Positions 36,099-46,451 are shown, counted from the first letter of the stretch. The stretch: 64,000 nucleotides of DNA from Verrucomicrobiota bacterium (GCA_014860005.1 JACZKP010000076.1:62001-126000); one strand, 5' to 3'. A program made the numbers and translations. Notes: generated from the letters alone by a model not told the origin.

Positions 36099-37959
36099 TG
36101 GTGAACGCGTTGATTTTACTGGCGATATAAGGCGTCATATTTTCAAGCGTCAAATCGCCCTTGGCCTTTTCCGCCTGGTTATTCCAGAAATTCACAACCA
36201 GAGCATTCTTGCACCGATTCTTTAGGAATTTCCGAAATTCGCTGTCCTCGAACACCAAAGCAAATTCAGTCAGGGCAACCTCCTCCAAGCCGCTCTCCAT
36301 CAGCAAGAGCATGGCATTGCGGAAATACATCTCAAACACCGGCCCGCCGCAGTGGCGCATATCATAAAGCCGCTCGAAAGTTTTGAGGAGTTCATTGATG
36401 ATAAAGTTGACCTGAAGAGAGCGGTTCGGCCCGCTGCATTCCAACGGGTTGATTCCAGGGGAACAATCGAGGTTGCCTGGATTAAATAGCACGACATCGT
36501 TGGACCGTGAAAGCGGCATGGCTTCCAGCAGTTGGTCATAAAGATCCCCGTGCGGATCGACCAGTCCGACACCTCGGCCTGAGCTAATATCCTGTAGAAT
36601 CATATTGAAAATCAGGGTGGATTTGCCCGTCCCGGTGGCTCCTAAAATGTAAACGTGCTGGGAACGACACGCTTCACTCAAACGGACAGGTTCCTGTGAA
36701 CCCTCAGCAACCTCGCCCAAGACGACACCTGCTTTGCCGAAGTCGGGAACTTCGTTATTGAACAACCTGCGCACGCGGGCATTGGCGATTGATTCGAAGC
36801 TGGGGAAAAGCGAAGGCCACCGTGCGTCGGCATGCAGGCAAGACCCCAAATCCAATTCGTGATTGCCGACCTCGGTTGGGCTGGCCTCCACCAACCCATT
36901 TCCCGAGACTGGCAAACAGCCGACAGCCTCCACACGAGCACCAAAGACATCTCCACCCAGAATTGCCACGAAACATGGAGAGGGGCGACTGGGTGAAATG
37001 ATGGAGCACCGGACCCGCGCGCCCATTGGATTCTCCAGCCAATTGTGGAGATAATCTTGAATATGCTCCGCGAGCTCAGATGCGATGTGTGTCGTCCTCA
37101 ATTGCGCCCGGAACTGAGCCGGGTGGCGCTGAATCCAGTCCACGGCATCCCTAATACCGGCTTGCGCCAGGTCATCCAGAGTAAAACCGGCGAAGTTGAC
37201 CTGCAGAGAGACGGGTTCGGCGTTTAGAACAACAGCTTCTGCCAGGGAACGAAAGGCGTTTTTCTCAGCGCGTGGAACCGAGAATCGCAGGGTTCTCGAT
37301 ATCACGTCTGTTCTCTGGTCGGTACTGGCGAAGCCAAGAGTGGTCTGGCATGGGATGTTCAGCGACAAAGTCAGGGGGGCCACGCGAGTTCGCCATGAGG
37401 CGATGGATTTTCCCGCGCGCTCGATCTTGGCGACTTCCCTTGGCACGAAACAAAAGCTCGGCTCGCTCGCGAGAAGCATTTGTACGTTCTGCTGAAGGAC
37501 AACGGCTTGAGCAATCGCGTCTTCTTTGGAACGAGCCTCTCGAATTGCACCAGCGATTGACCAGCCGAAGTTTGTTTCTTCTCCACCCTTAAACGTGAAA
37601 CAAGCCTCGGCGTTCGTTCCAAGCAACGGAATCAACCTCGATGCAAGGCGATCTCCGTTCGTGCTGATCGCTTCACGAGTGACGGTGAGGTTGTTGGGCG
37701 TCTGTCCGTTGCAGATGACGCCCGCCAGTTCCAAAACGAACTCGGCATCGGAAGTTCCTCTCTCTCGGTTCTCAACGACCCGCAGGAACTTACTCTCTCC
37801 GACTTCGGCGCGGAAATTTGGAGGCGAGCCTTCCTGCGCATGTCGAGGCGACCTTGGCGCGGCAATTCTCTCGCGCCGGGGCCGCCGGGCTCGATGATCG
37901 CTCGGAGCAGAAAGTAAAGGCTTCGCTTCACTAGTATGGATGCTTTCGAGATTGGGCAT
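36093..37959 (-). pseudogene. TraG/VirD4-like ATPase, 5' part (split by IS21-family element)
   Basis: This part encodes residues 1-622 of an 868-aa ATPase. A basic, Pro-rich N-terminus and about 380 residues of unassigned alpha/beta sequence precede Walker A GATGTGKST (440-448) in the context VYILGATGTGKSTL. Then come VGLVDPHGDLYDQLL and SPGINPLE, which match TraG/TraD/VirD4-like type IV coupling ATPases and related proteins. Without the insertion it would be a membrane-associated or soluble DNA/protein pump; no clear N-terminal membrane helices are seen. It lies downstream of the HerA-like ATPase gene, so the intact cluster had two different FtsK/HerA-superfamily motors. The 218 bp between its start and the next gene (37960-38177) show nothing recognisable. 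Confidence 0.9.
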
Positions 37960-38177
37960 AATGGTTGGGATGATTGGAGTCAGTAGTACGTGAATGTTAA
38001 CGAGGAGAAAGGCCCGTATGTTTGCAGGTCCACACCTCTCCGTTTTGAGGCAGTAACTGCGCGAGAACTCAGGAATGGCTCCGCCTCATCGCCGTCTGGT
38101 CGCGTTCGCGGGACGGCGGCACCTCGTTACGCGACCGCCCACCGCCAATGCACGTGCATCGGCAAGTTCCTGATGAG

Positions 38178-38837
38178 TTAGCGGGACCACTGATTCGAAG
38201 CGGCATTTTCAGGTTCTCTTCGCACCGGTAGGGGTTTGAACCGTATGCCAACTGAGAAGTCTTCGGCCGGACGGTGATCCTGGTGAGTAGCGGTGGGGCG
38301 AGGTTCATAAATACGGCCATGCTCCCACCCATCGTTTACGAGGACCGACCGATGCCTTTCAATTTCCAGAACAAGTGTGTTGCCGTCGGGACTCAACGTT
38401 GCCGTTCCTCTTGCCCGAAGGAACTGGCGGTCCTGACATGCAAACTCCAAATCACGCCTCTCTCCCTTGAACAAGTCGAAAGCGACAGGTTCGAATTGGC
38501 GTGGTTGTCCATTGAACGCAATTGATCCGCCTTGGATGACCACGCAGACCACATCTCCGTAGCGGGCGTTTCGATATGCGGCAAGGATGCGTTCCTTTTC
38601 CAATCGTGCGTTCTCATCGACAATTTCTTGCTGTCGTATTCGTTCGGCTTGCCAATCCCGGCGGCGCTGCTCATCAATGGCGTATTGCTGCACGCGGTAA
38701 CCGGCTTGTTGTTCGGGTGTTAATGCATGCCACTCCGATTTCGTGAAGTTCATTGGGTATCGACAGCCAACGCAAAACAACCAGACGAGCAAAGAAAGAC
38801 GATTCATAAGACTCCGTTGCCGTTTGCTGGTTTCCAT
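38178..38837 (-). CDS. Possible lipoprotein or secreted protein
   Basis: The 219-aa reading from ATG 38837 (ATG 38807 is an alternative) starts with a basic n-region and a short hydrophobic stretch LSLLVWLFCVGC. The Cys could be a lipidation site, though the -3 Cys makes it a weak lipobox. Then comes a highly charged helical segment, probably coiled coil (about 45-95, rich in Arg, Gln and Glu), and a C-terminal beta-rich domain (DVVCVVIQGGSIAFNGQ, TLSPDGNTLVLEIERH). I recognise no family. Spacing is 40 bp after the HExxH gene. It probably acts at the cell envelope alongside the vWA/PKD protein. Confidence 0.65.
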   Translation of the reverse strand: METSKRQRSLMNRLSLLVWLFCVGCRYPMNFTKSEWHALTPEQQAGYRVQQYAIDEQRRRDWQAERIRQQEIVDENARLEKERILAAYRNARYGDVVCVVIQGGSIAFNGQPRQFEPVAFDLFKGERRDLEFACQDRQFLRARGTATLSPDGNTLVLEIERHRSVLVNDGWEHGRIYEPRPTATHQDHRPAEDFSVGIRFKPLPVRREPENAASNQWSR

Positions 38838-38877
38838 AGGATGAGTGGGTGTTTGGGTTAGCTCTTGCTTCAACGGT

Positions 38878-39498
38878 TTAGGACGAAGCGAGGTCACCTG
38901 GTTTTGATGCTCGCGGTGTCTCATCGTTTTCCAGAATTGAACTCAGTTTTTCGCCCAGTTTTGTTGGATCGCCTTTGAAATAGGCTTCGTCCACCGCAAC
39001 GTCGCCAACCCTGCTCCGTAACGAGTTGGCGGCCGCTCGCTCCTCCGGATAAGCAACTCGATCTCCTGGGAGCGGCTCCTGCTCCGCGGCCTTCAACGCC
39101 AGATCTTCCGTGACGCCTTCGTATCGCTGATCACCGAAAATCTCCGGCGCTTTTTCATCCGACATCTGGTGGAGGCGCTCATGAATGGTAGTTTCCGGAA
39201 CACCGGCCATATCTTCCGTGCTGACGTGGGCGGGCTGCCCTGGTTGGGTGTAACCCACGACGCCGGGTTCCGGCCGTTCACCAAATGTCTCACGATAATT
39301 CTTCACGAAATCTTTTGGGGTTTCGAATTCCGTTGGCTGGTTGGCCATGCGCTCCAGGCGTTCTGGTGGGACCAAATGACCGTACTTCTCGGTCAATATT
39401 TTGACGGTCTGTTCGTCCACGTCTTGGAAATACGTGCGCAGTTTCCGGGTGTCAGCCCCTTCGGTGCTGGCTGTTCCTTCCACGGGACCTCTAGACAT
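38878..39498 (-). CDS. Small protein with an HExxH motif (candidate zinc peptidase)
   Basis: The 206-aa protein has HERLH at residues 106-110, a perfect HExxH, in the helical context ETTIHERLHQMSD, followed about 20 residues later by GVTEDLA, whose Glu could be the third zinc ligand. The N-terminal third is charged and helical; no signal peptide is seen. It overlaps the HerA-like ATPase gene by 8 bp, so the two are co-translated. The arrangement recalls small metallopeptidase domains found in polymorphic toxins and conflict systems, but no family can be assigned and the motif could be fortuitous. Confidence 0.7.
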   Translation of the reverse strand: MSRGPVEGTASTEGADTRKLRTYFQDVDEQTVKILTEKYGHLVPPERLERMANQPTEFETPKDFVKNYRETFGERPEPGVVGYTQPGQPAHVSTEDMAGVPETTIHERLHQMSDEKAPEIFGDQRYEGVTEDLALKAAEQEPLPGDRVAYPEERAAANSLRSRVGDVAVDEAYFKGDPTKLGEKLSSILENDETPRASKPGDLASS

Positions 39499-42097
39499 GG
39501 CTAACCTCCGGCTCGTCCGCAGCAGCAGGAGAGCGGCCGCGATATGCGCTGAGCGCAGTTCTCATCTGCTGAAGCAGGGTGTGATCGAACCGCCCGAAGC
39601 CAGCAATGTTCATGAGCAGGCAATAGGCTGTTTGCGGCTTGTCATTGATGGGTACTGCTGAGACGCTCGATAAACCGAAATCCCATAGCGCGCTCCAACC
39701 CTTGTTGAACGCTAGTTGAAATCCGGGAGCAAAATCTTTCACGACCATAACGCGAAGAACCTGTGACCGGTAAGCGCACGATTGCTGCGCACAGCCGGGG
39801 CACGGCGGAATGTTGGGACGAATGGTTGCTCTTGCCGCTGTCACCGGTTGCTCTGCCACCGTGGACACTTGTGGTAGTCGCGTCTCCATGTGTTTGACGA
39901 CTTCCTGCTTTGTTGGCACCCCGCAGTTTCGCTGGAATTGAATTGAGGTGTTGGGCATAGCCACGTGACACGACGTCTCTCGTCCTTCCGCAAAGACCAC
40001 CGCCTGGCCGGCGGGCAAAGTTGCCAGGAATCGTTCTTGAGCTGGCGTCATGTTCATGGTGCCGCCGACCAAGGTTCGATCCTCTTGGGCGGGCAGGCGA
40101 TGAACAATCTTCAGGTTTACGTTCTTGAGGAGGTCACTTACCAGCTTGCTGGGGATCTGTTCGGCGGCGATGACTCCTTGACCATAAGCGCGAACTTCCG
40201 CGAGGAGATTGCAGAATGTTTCCACTGCTTTTGCGCGAGGATTGCCCACATCGCAGACCGAAGTCGCGGACGGGGCAGCGAGCAGCCGGTGGGCCTCCTC
40301 AATCAGCAGGACGTGCTGCAGCCGGCCATCGGTTAGTCCGGCAGATTGACGGTGATGAGCCAGGCGCATCAGTATCGCGCCGAGGATAAATGCTTTTTCC
40401 TCGTCATTTCCGATGGCCGCCAGCTCCAAGATTGCAGGTTTTGCCAGCAAATCATCGAACGGCATCGAGACTCCTGAATTGAGCATTCGTCCCTTCCCGC
40501 CGGAAGTCAGGCTGGACAGGCGCGTGATGAGCCCGGCCCGAATCGTCGAGGAGATTTCGGCGTTGTAGCCCAATTCTTCGACAAAAGCCGGAATCATTCT
40601 CAGCAAGTCCGATAGTGTGGGCTGTGCCCCCGGCGCGCGGCCCGCGGGATGAATTCCCTGGACCAAATCCCACCCGCAGTTGAGGTAGAGCCGATGCACG
40701 GCCAGACTCAAGACCTCGGGCATGGGAGACACCCAGCCGAAAGCAGCACCAAAGAGGGAGAGCACGCCATCAATTTGCGTCTGAACATGCATCCCTGGCA
40801 CGACCTCGAGGGGATTTAACCGAAACGGCACACCGCTCTCGTCGCCCAGCGTGAAAATGCGCAAATCTTCGGCCATGCTCGATCTCAGAAGCCGGCGGTA
40901 CTCCGATTTCATGGACGGCTCAATGACCAGCCAGGGCGTGCGATGCTCAAGCCACAGTTGCGACAAAATGTGCTGACAAGTGTTGGTTTTGCCCGAACCG
41001 CTCGTGCCAACAACCAGGGCGTGGCGGGTGAGGTCTGCCGCTGGAATAGAGAACCAATTCGAGGTGCGCTGGCCGCTATCGAGCACCGTGCCAAGGTCAA
41101 CCTTGGTGGTCGTCGGAATAACAGGCACGGAGACCGCGAATCGCACGAACTCACGCACTTGGTAGCCGGGGACCTCTTGCTCTGGCAACTTGGTGAGCGC
41201 GACGGTTTCGATGGTGTTCAATCGCGTACTCAAAGCAGTGGTTTGAGCCTGGGCTTGAGCAGCACAGGGCTGGATCCGAATGGGCTGCGGTCGATTCTCC
41301 GCTCCCGAGAAAGCCGAGTGCAACGCTTGGCCCCCGAGGAAGAGATCCGCAGCCGTGCGCGTGCGCAGGTAAACTTGCACGTCCCACATCCCCAGGCCCA
41401 AGCCAAGTTGATGATTGTTCCGCGCTGCCCGAAGCAGCTCGACGCAATGTTTGGCTTGCGGATTGTTGTTCTCCTCGACCGACCCGCGGCGTTGAAACAT
41501 TGCGACCAACTCACGCTCCTCCGCTGCGAACCTGTTGAAGGAATCTTGGATGGTATTCTGGTGGACGGGTTGGGCGAGCACCACATACGCGAAGTGGCGA
41601 CCGCGCATGTCTCGAAACAAAGTCTCCAGCGAGGCTCCCATCAGCGGCTGCGATCGTGACGGTCCGCCGCCTGTTGTGCCGACGGCCGGATTACCCGTAA
41701 CCGTAAGCACGTGAGCCAGTGCCAAGGCCCGCTGTTCGATGTCCTTCGCGGCTTCAACCCTGGAAAACTCAGAACCGGGAAAGCAGGCAGCCAGTCGTGA
41801 CTCCCACATCGAACACATGTCACCGTAGTCTGGAAGCGCCAAATAGACCGACGTGCTCGCAGGATTGCCCGCAACGAGGAATCCCCAAGGACAACCCGCC
41901 GCAGCCAGCCCGGAAAAAAAGGCCTGCTGGGCTTGAAACACACTGCTGGGCGGTCCTGCCGGCTGTTCCCCGGCTCGTGACAGGCTCAGAACTTTGACGA
42001 AGCCCCACCGTGCCCCAAAATGCTGCGTCGGCCGCAGTGGTGTGGCGATCCCAAACTGCCTGCCTTCGAGTAGTTGGATGCGTTGCGTGAGGTTCAT
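39491..42097 (-). CDS. HerA/VirB4-like ATPase (DUF87-type)
   Basis: The 868-aa protein has about 340 unassigned N-terminal residues, then a HerA/FtsK-superfamily motor: Walker A VVGTSGSGKTNT (about 363-374), the family-typical WLVIEPSMKSEYRRLL, RLNPLEV, Walker B HVLLIEEAHRLL (about 600), QGVIAAEQIPSKL and VVFAEGRE near the end. Such ATPases translocate DNA or protein, as in HerA-NurA, conjugation and phage-defence complexes. A late CPGCAQQSC motif suggests a metal site near residue 780. It overlaps its neighbours on both sides (4 bp and 8 bp). No NurA-like nuclease is found in the window, so its cargo is unknown. Confidence 0.9.
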   Translation of the reverse strand: MNLTQRIQLLEGRQFGIATPLRPTQHFGARWGFVKVLSLSRAGEQPAGPPSSVFQAQQAFFSGLAAAGCPWGFLVAGNPASTSVYLALPDYGDMCSMWESRLAACFPGSEFSRVEAAKDIEQRALALAHVLTVTGNPAVGTTGGGPSRSQPLMGASLETLFRDMRGRHFAYVVLAQPVHQNTIQDSFNRFAAEERELVAMFQRRGSVEENNNPQAKHCVELLRAARNNHQLGLGLGMWDVQVYLRTRTAADLFLGGQALHSAFSGAENRPQPIRIQPCAAQAQAQTTALSTRLNTIETVALTKLPEQEVPGYQVREFVRFAVSVPVIPTTTKVDLGTVLDSGQRTSNWFSIPAADLTRHALVVGTSGSGKTNTCQHILSQLWLEHRTPWLVIEPSMKSEYRRLLRSSMAEDLRIFTLGDESGVPFRLNPLEVVPGMHVQTQIDGVLSLFGAAFGWVSPMPEVLSLAVHRLYLNCGWDLVQGIHPAGRAPGAQPTLSDLLRMIPAFVEELGYNAEISSTIRAGLITRLSSLTSGGKGRMLNSGVSMPFDDLLAKPAILELAAIGNDEEKAFILGAILMRLAHHRQSAGLTDGRLQHVLLIEEAHRLLAAPSATSVCDVGNPRAKAVETFCNLLAEVRAYGQGVIAAEQIPSKLVSDLLKNVNLKIVHRLPAQEDRTLVGGTMNMTPAQERFLATLPAGQAVVFAEGRETSCHVAMPNTSIQFQRNCGVPTKQEVVKHMETRLPQVSTVAEQPVTAARATIRPNIPPCPGCAQQSCAYRSQVLRVMVVKDFAPGFQLAFNKGWSALWDFGLSSVSAVPINDKPQTAYCLLMNIAGFGRFDHTLLQQMRTALSAYRGRSPAAADEPEVSHV

Positions 42098-42987
42098 GGC
42101 CGAGATCCCAGTTCATGCATTCTTTCCATGAGTGCGTGCGTTGGCCCCCAAAAGTAGGAGACAAGGAAGAAAACAATGCACAGCGTCAAGACGAACCCAA
42201 TCCAGGAATAGCCGGTGCGAACTGCAATGCGGCTGCGGGTGCCGTGGTTGTAACCACTCGTGACGAACAGGGTGCCACCTCGCCATGTTCCCTTCAACGA
42301 AACCAAGTCATCCGTCGAAATATTTCCAAGGCAGAGATCTCCCTTCAGGCGAGCGACCCATTCTACCTCTTCATCATCACGGATTCGGAAGTAGCGAACG
42401 GGAACCATTTCTCTTTCCTGCCGGCGCAGGGGATTGAGCATCGCACTCAGGAACACCATTGAGAGCAGATTGCTTGGGCTGATAAACCGAAGGAGATAAA
42501 ACATCCCGGCAACGGCTAACAGGGCTGGTAAAACTCCGAGTTTTAGGAGGATTCCATGAAGCAGCAGAACTGGCGAGGCAACAATCAGCAAGAACCACAT
42601 CAGCTTAGTCAGGCATTTAAACCAATCGAAATCGGCTCTCTCCTGATGCGCCGATTCCATGATAATCACACGCCCGGTGAGATCGAATTTGGATTTCGAG
42701 CTTCCTCGTGACGTACGCTCCAAAGCCGACGGCTTATTGATTTGAGCATCCTTAGAGGCAGTATTGTCGGCAGGGACATCCGAAGGCCACGGCCACAGGC
42801 CCTCCATTTGGGGTGATCCCCTTCCCTTATCCTTGGACGCAGGCCAGTGCGAAGCGGGATCACACGCCTCTGGGAACAGGGGCAACATTGTGCCGCAGGT
42901 TTTGCATGATGGATCGCTGATCGGATTATTCAGACCACATGCTGGGCATCTCACCTCGATCGCACGGGTGTTGGCGACAGAGTTCAT
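42094..42987 (-). CDS. Zinc-ribbon membrane protein
   Basis: The 297-aa protein starts with a zinc ribbon (Cys14, 17, 28, 31: CPAC...CKTC). A polar linker follows to about residue 120. Two hydrophobic segments at about 128-170 (FLLIVASPVLLLHGILL and LPALLAVAGMFYLLRF) and another near 270 (IGFVLTLCIVFFLVSYFW) predict three membrane spans. A soluble segment between them contains RIRDDEEVEWVARLKGDL. No family recognised. It overlaps the HerA-like ATPase start by ATGA, suggesting it anchors the ATPase or the tubulin-like protein at the membrane. Confidence 0.82.
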   Translation of the reverse strand: MNSVANTRAIEVRCPACGLNNPISDPSCKTCGTMLPLFPEACDPASHWPASKDKGRGSPQMEGLWPWPSDVPADNTASKDAQINKPSALERTSRGSSKSKFDLTGRVIIMESAHQERADFDWFKCLTKLMWFLLIVASPVLLLHGILLKLGVLPALLAVAGMFYLLRFISPSNLLSMVFLSAMLNPLRRQEREMVPVRYFRIRDDEEVEWVARLKGDLCLGNISTDDLVSLKGTWRGGTLFVTSGYNHGTRSRIAVRTGYSWIGFVLTLCIVFFLVSYFWGPTHALMERMHELGSRP

Positions 42988-43064
42988 AGAGGGGATTTGT
43001 TGTTTCTGAGGGCAGTTATAGTTTTTGGTGTTGTGAATTACGATCGCGCTTGCAGAAATTCAGA

Positions 43065-43111
43065 GCCGCGAGAGGCAGGACCATCCTCAAGCCCCGTCCT
43101 CCCCTCGCGGC
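43065..43111. terminator. Hairpin between the tubulin-like and zinc-ribbon genes
   Basis: GCCGCGAG (43065-43072) pairs with CTCGCGGC (43104-43111), and part of the interior (GGAC with GTCC) extends the stem. It sits directly after the tubulin-like gene stop in the direction of transcription. No U-run follows on the minus strand, so it may attenuate or stabilise the transcript rather than end it. The remaining gap to 42988 shows nothing else. Confidence 0.4.
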
Positions 43112-43120
43112 CTGAGGCGC

Positions 43121-46100
43121 TTAGTGACCGAACCCGTCGGCCCTAATCTGGAAGCGCTGCGCGCCTGACAGCACCTCCTCCCCACTCCCAACCGTCAGCG
43201 CATGCTTCTGCATGAAGACACGAATACGATCGCGTTCGGTGGCGTAAGCGGGGTTGCTCTGTGGATCACAGGCCGACGATTCAGCCCGCAGCGCATCGGC
43301 TTTTCGATTGAGGTATTGGCGCAATTGCCCGGCGAACTTGGACCGATCAGCTGCGCTGGCCGTTCCCATGGCCGCCTCAATCGCTCCCTCAATTTCGGTT
43401 AGAAGCTCGAGGTTGTTCGCCAATTTGATCCCAACCGCCTCCACCGTCTTGCCCAATGGCACCGGCTGCTGTTCTCCCAGTTCCTTGATTTGGCGCAGGA
43501 ACGCGTAGAGCCGGTTCGCACCTTCATTTCCGCCCGCACCGGGGAAGTCATGCTGGGAGATGAATCCCAGTGGAATGGCCACTGTTTGCGCGATGCGTGC
43601 CCGTTCCAAAATCTCCGGCTGGGGTGGGAACAGGTCGGGATATCGCTCAGCCATTTCGTCTTTCATGATGTGAAGGGGCGTCGTATTCGGCTGTTTCCGG
43701 TGTTGCTCATAGGCCTCCTTCATCTCCAGCACGCCCTGCAAAGCTCGCAGCGGGAATCCACCGCACTCCTGGAAGAACATGATCTGGCTTCCGTCCTCCA
43801 CGGACTGGACTCCGTTGCGAACATTCCAGCCATTTCTGGCCAGGCTCGCAATGACCCGCGCGTGGTCCTTGTCCGGGTCGTTTTCCTTCATGCCGCCTCC
43901 GCGCAAACCGGCACCGTCAATTGAGCGCAGGTCATTTCCCGGATTCCATCCGCCGTCTTCCACGGCTGGTGTCAGGCGGATATATGGGGCGCTCTTACGG
44001 ATCACTTCACGAACAGAACTGTCGAGCGTATCATCGCCCCTATGCGCCGCCGAGAGCAGATCGTGGGCTGCAAATTCGGTGTCTTCGAGACCGGTTTCAG
44101 CCAGATCCCCGACAGCTTCCAGTGCTGCTGCCACCAGCTTGCCCATCAAGGCAGGCACATCCGCGGATTGGAGATCTCTGAGGTTTTTGCCCGTTGCTTC
44201 CAGAGCTTTCTGCGCGACCATTGATGCCGCATATTGGTCGCCCCGGCGCTGCCGCAACTTGGCTTCCAACATTTCCAGCAAATCGGCGTCATAAAGCAGC
44301 GTGCCCACGTTCTGGCTCTGCGCAGCCTTCTGATTCCAGGCCCGCGCCTGTTTGAGCAGTTCACCCTCCAGGTTGGCAAGAGTCGCCGCGTGGCTGATTA
44401 GTTCCTCCTCCAACTCGCTCAGGAACTGCACCACCTGATCCATCAACTCTGCTGCCTCACGGCGCGCCCGTTCTTCCACCTTGGCCCGGCACCAGAGGGC
44501 ACAGGTTCGCAAATATCGGTAGGCCGCGTCGCCGACCTCCTTCCGCTTCCCGATGAGGTTCCACCTTCTGACGATTTCGTCGAGAATCGCCAGATCCTTG
44601 CTGGCCTTCGCCTCGATCGTGGCGGAGAGCGACGGTCCCGAATTGCTTCTGGCCGCATCAATGACGCAAACGTCACCCAGTGCGTTGGCAATCAAATTGG
44701 AGTTCCCGGCCTCGCTGATGAAGATCTGCTTTAGTTGTCCGAGGCCAGACTTGAGGAGCTGTGTGGTGCAGAGAGCCCACGCGGGGCCGAACCGCTCCGA
44801 ATCCTCAAAAAGCCGGTAAACTTCCTCGCGGAGGAGCTTCTGATTGCGCTTCAGCGCGGTGGCCTTGTATGCCTCCAGCTTGCGAATTCTCTCGCCCCAT
44901 TGCATCCGGTCCGCGGGTTCATCATTGAAGTCAGTGCGCCACTTTTCCCAAGCGTTCTTGACGCGACTGACATACAGGTCAAAAGACCAGTTTTCGGTGA
45001 TCCACTCCTGCTTCACTGCTTCCAATAAGGAGTAAGGCGTATCTGTCAGCCGTTCCTGATGTTCTTGAACAACACTCGCAAAGACGCCCGCCTGATTCAG
45101 CCCGTTGGCCGGCATGAAATCGCGCACAAGCCACCCACGAACGCGGCCGATCAAAGACGATTCCTTGGCCTTGTCGCGAATGGAGCCCACGACCGATTCC
45201 GCCAAATCTTCGCCATCTTCCTGGCCGGTTGAAATAAGCGCTTTGACCGGTTCGGCGTTCTTATCGATCCAACCTTGCACCGATTGGAGAGCAAGTTGGT
45301 GAGCGAGCACTTGCCGGATTTCAGGCAACGGAACGTGCGCTGACGACTGGCCGAAGCTCATGAAGCAAATCGGACAATCGGCCTGATCGTTTTGGGTGAG
45401 CCGGTTACCGATGTTCGCCCGGAGCGACCGCTTGAACGGAGCAAAGCTGCCGGTGAATTCGTGGAAAATGGCGCGGTCAATCATGTGGTAAATGTCTTTG
45501 CGATGGAGGTCCACGTATTCGTTGCGAGAGTCCACCAGGTAACAGTACTTGAAGGGCGGCTGACGCTTGAACGTGACGCGGTTCACGGTGTCCCGCAGGT
45601 AATCTGCGTCCCATGTCGGTTCACCATATACGGTCGCGAGTTGGTTGGTCGGCGAATACAGGTAGCTATAGTAATTCAACTCCTTCAGGACCGCGTAACC
45701 GTTCGCCAACGCATTGGCCCCGCTCAAGTCCTTGTAGGCCTGCGGCAGTACGCCGTAGCCGACAATCTGGTTTGATCCGGTAATTCCTTTATCCAGCAGG
45801 ATCTTTTGCACCAGATACGCTGTTTCGAGCCAGAGCGCCGAACCCGTTCCACCGCCCAACCCGGCCACGATGTAAATATTGATCCCTTCAACCAGCTGTG
45901 TTCCGTGTCGGGTGCGCATGTAGGTGGCGACCGAGTCAGGGCGAAGGGCGTCGAGCTGGCGCTCGATCGCATCGCGGATCTTGGAATAGTGGAACCAGAA
46001 AGCGAGGCGCGCCATTTGCCGTACCGTTCCTGCTCCATCCGTGACGCTCTTCAGATTCTCCAGCTTTTGTAAGTCGAACCAGGAATAGTGCGGGTAGCTG

Positions 46101-46390
46101 CCGCGCTTTATTCCGCGATACAACTCCGCTGCGCCGGGGAATTGGATGTCTACGAAATCTTCGTCTGAGAGGCGGATGCTCTTCTCGACTTGCGATTGTT
46201 GATTCTTATACCACCTGGGATCGGTGTCGATATACAGGTGGCGGATCATGGGAACATTCTCCATGCTGCCAAACTCATCGATGGTTCGCCTCCGGTTAGG
46301 CGCCAGAATTTCGGCTCCCGTCCCGCCGATTACAATGACGAGGCCTCGTTGATGGTTTTCCAGTTTGATGCTGTATTCAGTCTGTTTCAT
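43121..46390 (-). CDS. Tubulin-like (Tubulin_2/FtsZ-like) protein
   Basis: The 1089-aa protein has the tubulin/FtsZ nucleotide-binding signature GLGGGTGSA (178-186), preceded by an N-terminal GGTGAEIL strand-loop (22-29) and IDTDPRW. This fits the bacterial 'Tubulin like' family (Pfam Tubulin_2), whose members have a very long C-terminal part after the GTPase domain. Residues about 400-1089 are largely helical with coiled-coil-like stretches. Makarova and Koonin (2010) described FtsZ-like families linked to vWA proteins and predicted a membrane-remodelling role; here the gene is 61 bp downstream of a vWA membrane protein, matching that context. GTP binding is likely; polymerisation is inference. 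Confidence 0.92.
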   Translation of the reverse strand: MKQTEYSIKLENHQRGLVIVIGGTGAEILAPNRRRTIDEFGSMENVPMIRHLYIDTDPRWYKNQQSQVEKSIRLSDEDFVDIQFPGAAELYRGIKRGSYPHYSWFDLQKLENLKSVTDGAGTVRQMARLAFWFHYSKIRDAIERQLDALRPDSVATYMRTRHGTQLVEGINIYIVAGLGGGTGSALWLETAYLVQKILLDKGITGSNQIVGYGVLPQAYKDLSGANALANGYAVLKELNYYSYLYSPTNQLATVYGEPTWDADYLRDTVNRVTFKRQPPFKYCYLVDSRNEYVDLHRKDIYHMIDRAIFHEFTGSFAPFKRSLRANIGNRLTQNDQADCPICFMSFGQSSAHVPLPEIRQVLAHQLALQSVQGWIDKNAEPVKALISTGQEDGEDLAESVVGSIRDKAKESSLIGRVRGWLVRDFMPANGLNQAGVFASVVQEHQERLTDTPYSLLEAVKQEWITENWSFDLYVSRVKNAWEKWRTDFNDEPADRMQWGERIRKLEAYKATALKRNQKLLREEVYRLFEDSERFGPAWALCTTQLLKSGLGQLKQIFISEAGNSNLIANALGDVCVIDAARSNSGPSLSATIEAKASKDLAILDEIVRRWNLIGKRKEVGDAAYRYLRTCALWCRAKVEERARREAAELMDQVVQFLSELEEELISHAATLANLEGELLKQARAWNQKAAQSQNVGTLLYDADLLEMLEAKLRQRRGDQYAASMVAQKALEATGKNLRDLQSADVPALMGKLVAAALEAVGDLAETGLEDTEFAAHDLLSAAHRGDDTLDSSVREVIRKSAPYIRLTPAVEDGGWNPGNDLRSIDGAGLRGGGMKENDPDKDHARVIASLARNGWNVRNGVQSVEDGSQIMFFQECGGFPLRALQGVLEMKEAYEQHRKQPNTTPLHIMKDEMAERYPDLFPPQPEILERARIAQTVAIPLGFISQHDFPGAGGNEGANRLYAFLRQIKELGEQQPVPLGKTVEAVGIKLANNLELLTEIEGAIEAAMGTASAADRSKFAGQLRQYLNRKADALRAESSACDPQSNPAYATERDRIRVFMQKHALTVGSGEEVLSGAQRFQIRADGFGH

Positions 46391-46451
46391 GGTGATGTCC
46401 TTTCTTTTGGTTGGTTGGTTTAAGTGTTGTTAGGAGGAGTTCTAGTGGGGC

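Noticed and set aside
43121..46390. Plasmid partition tubulin (TubZ) as identity of the tubulin-like protein
   Set aside because: The protein is far longer than TubZ, no TubR-like gene or centromere repeats are present, and the context is vWA/HerA rather than replication.
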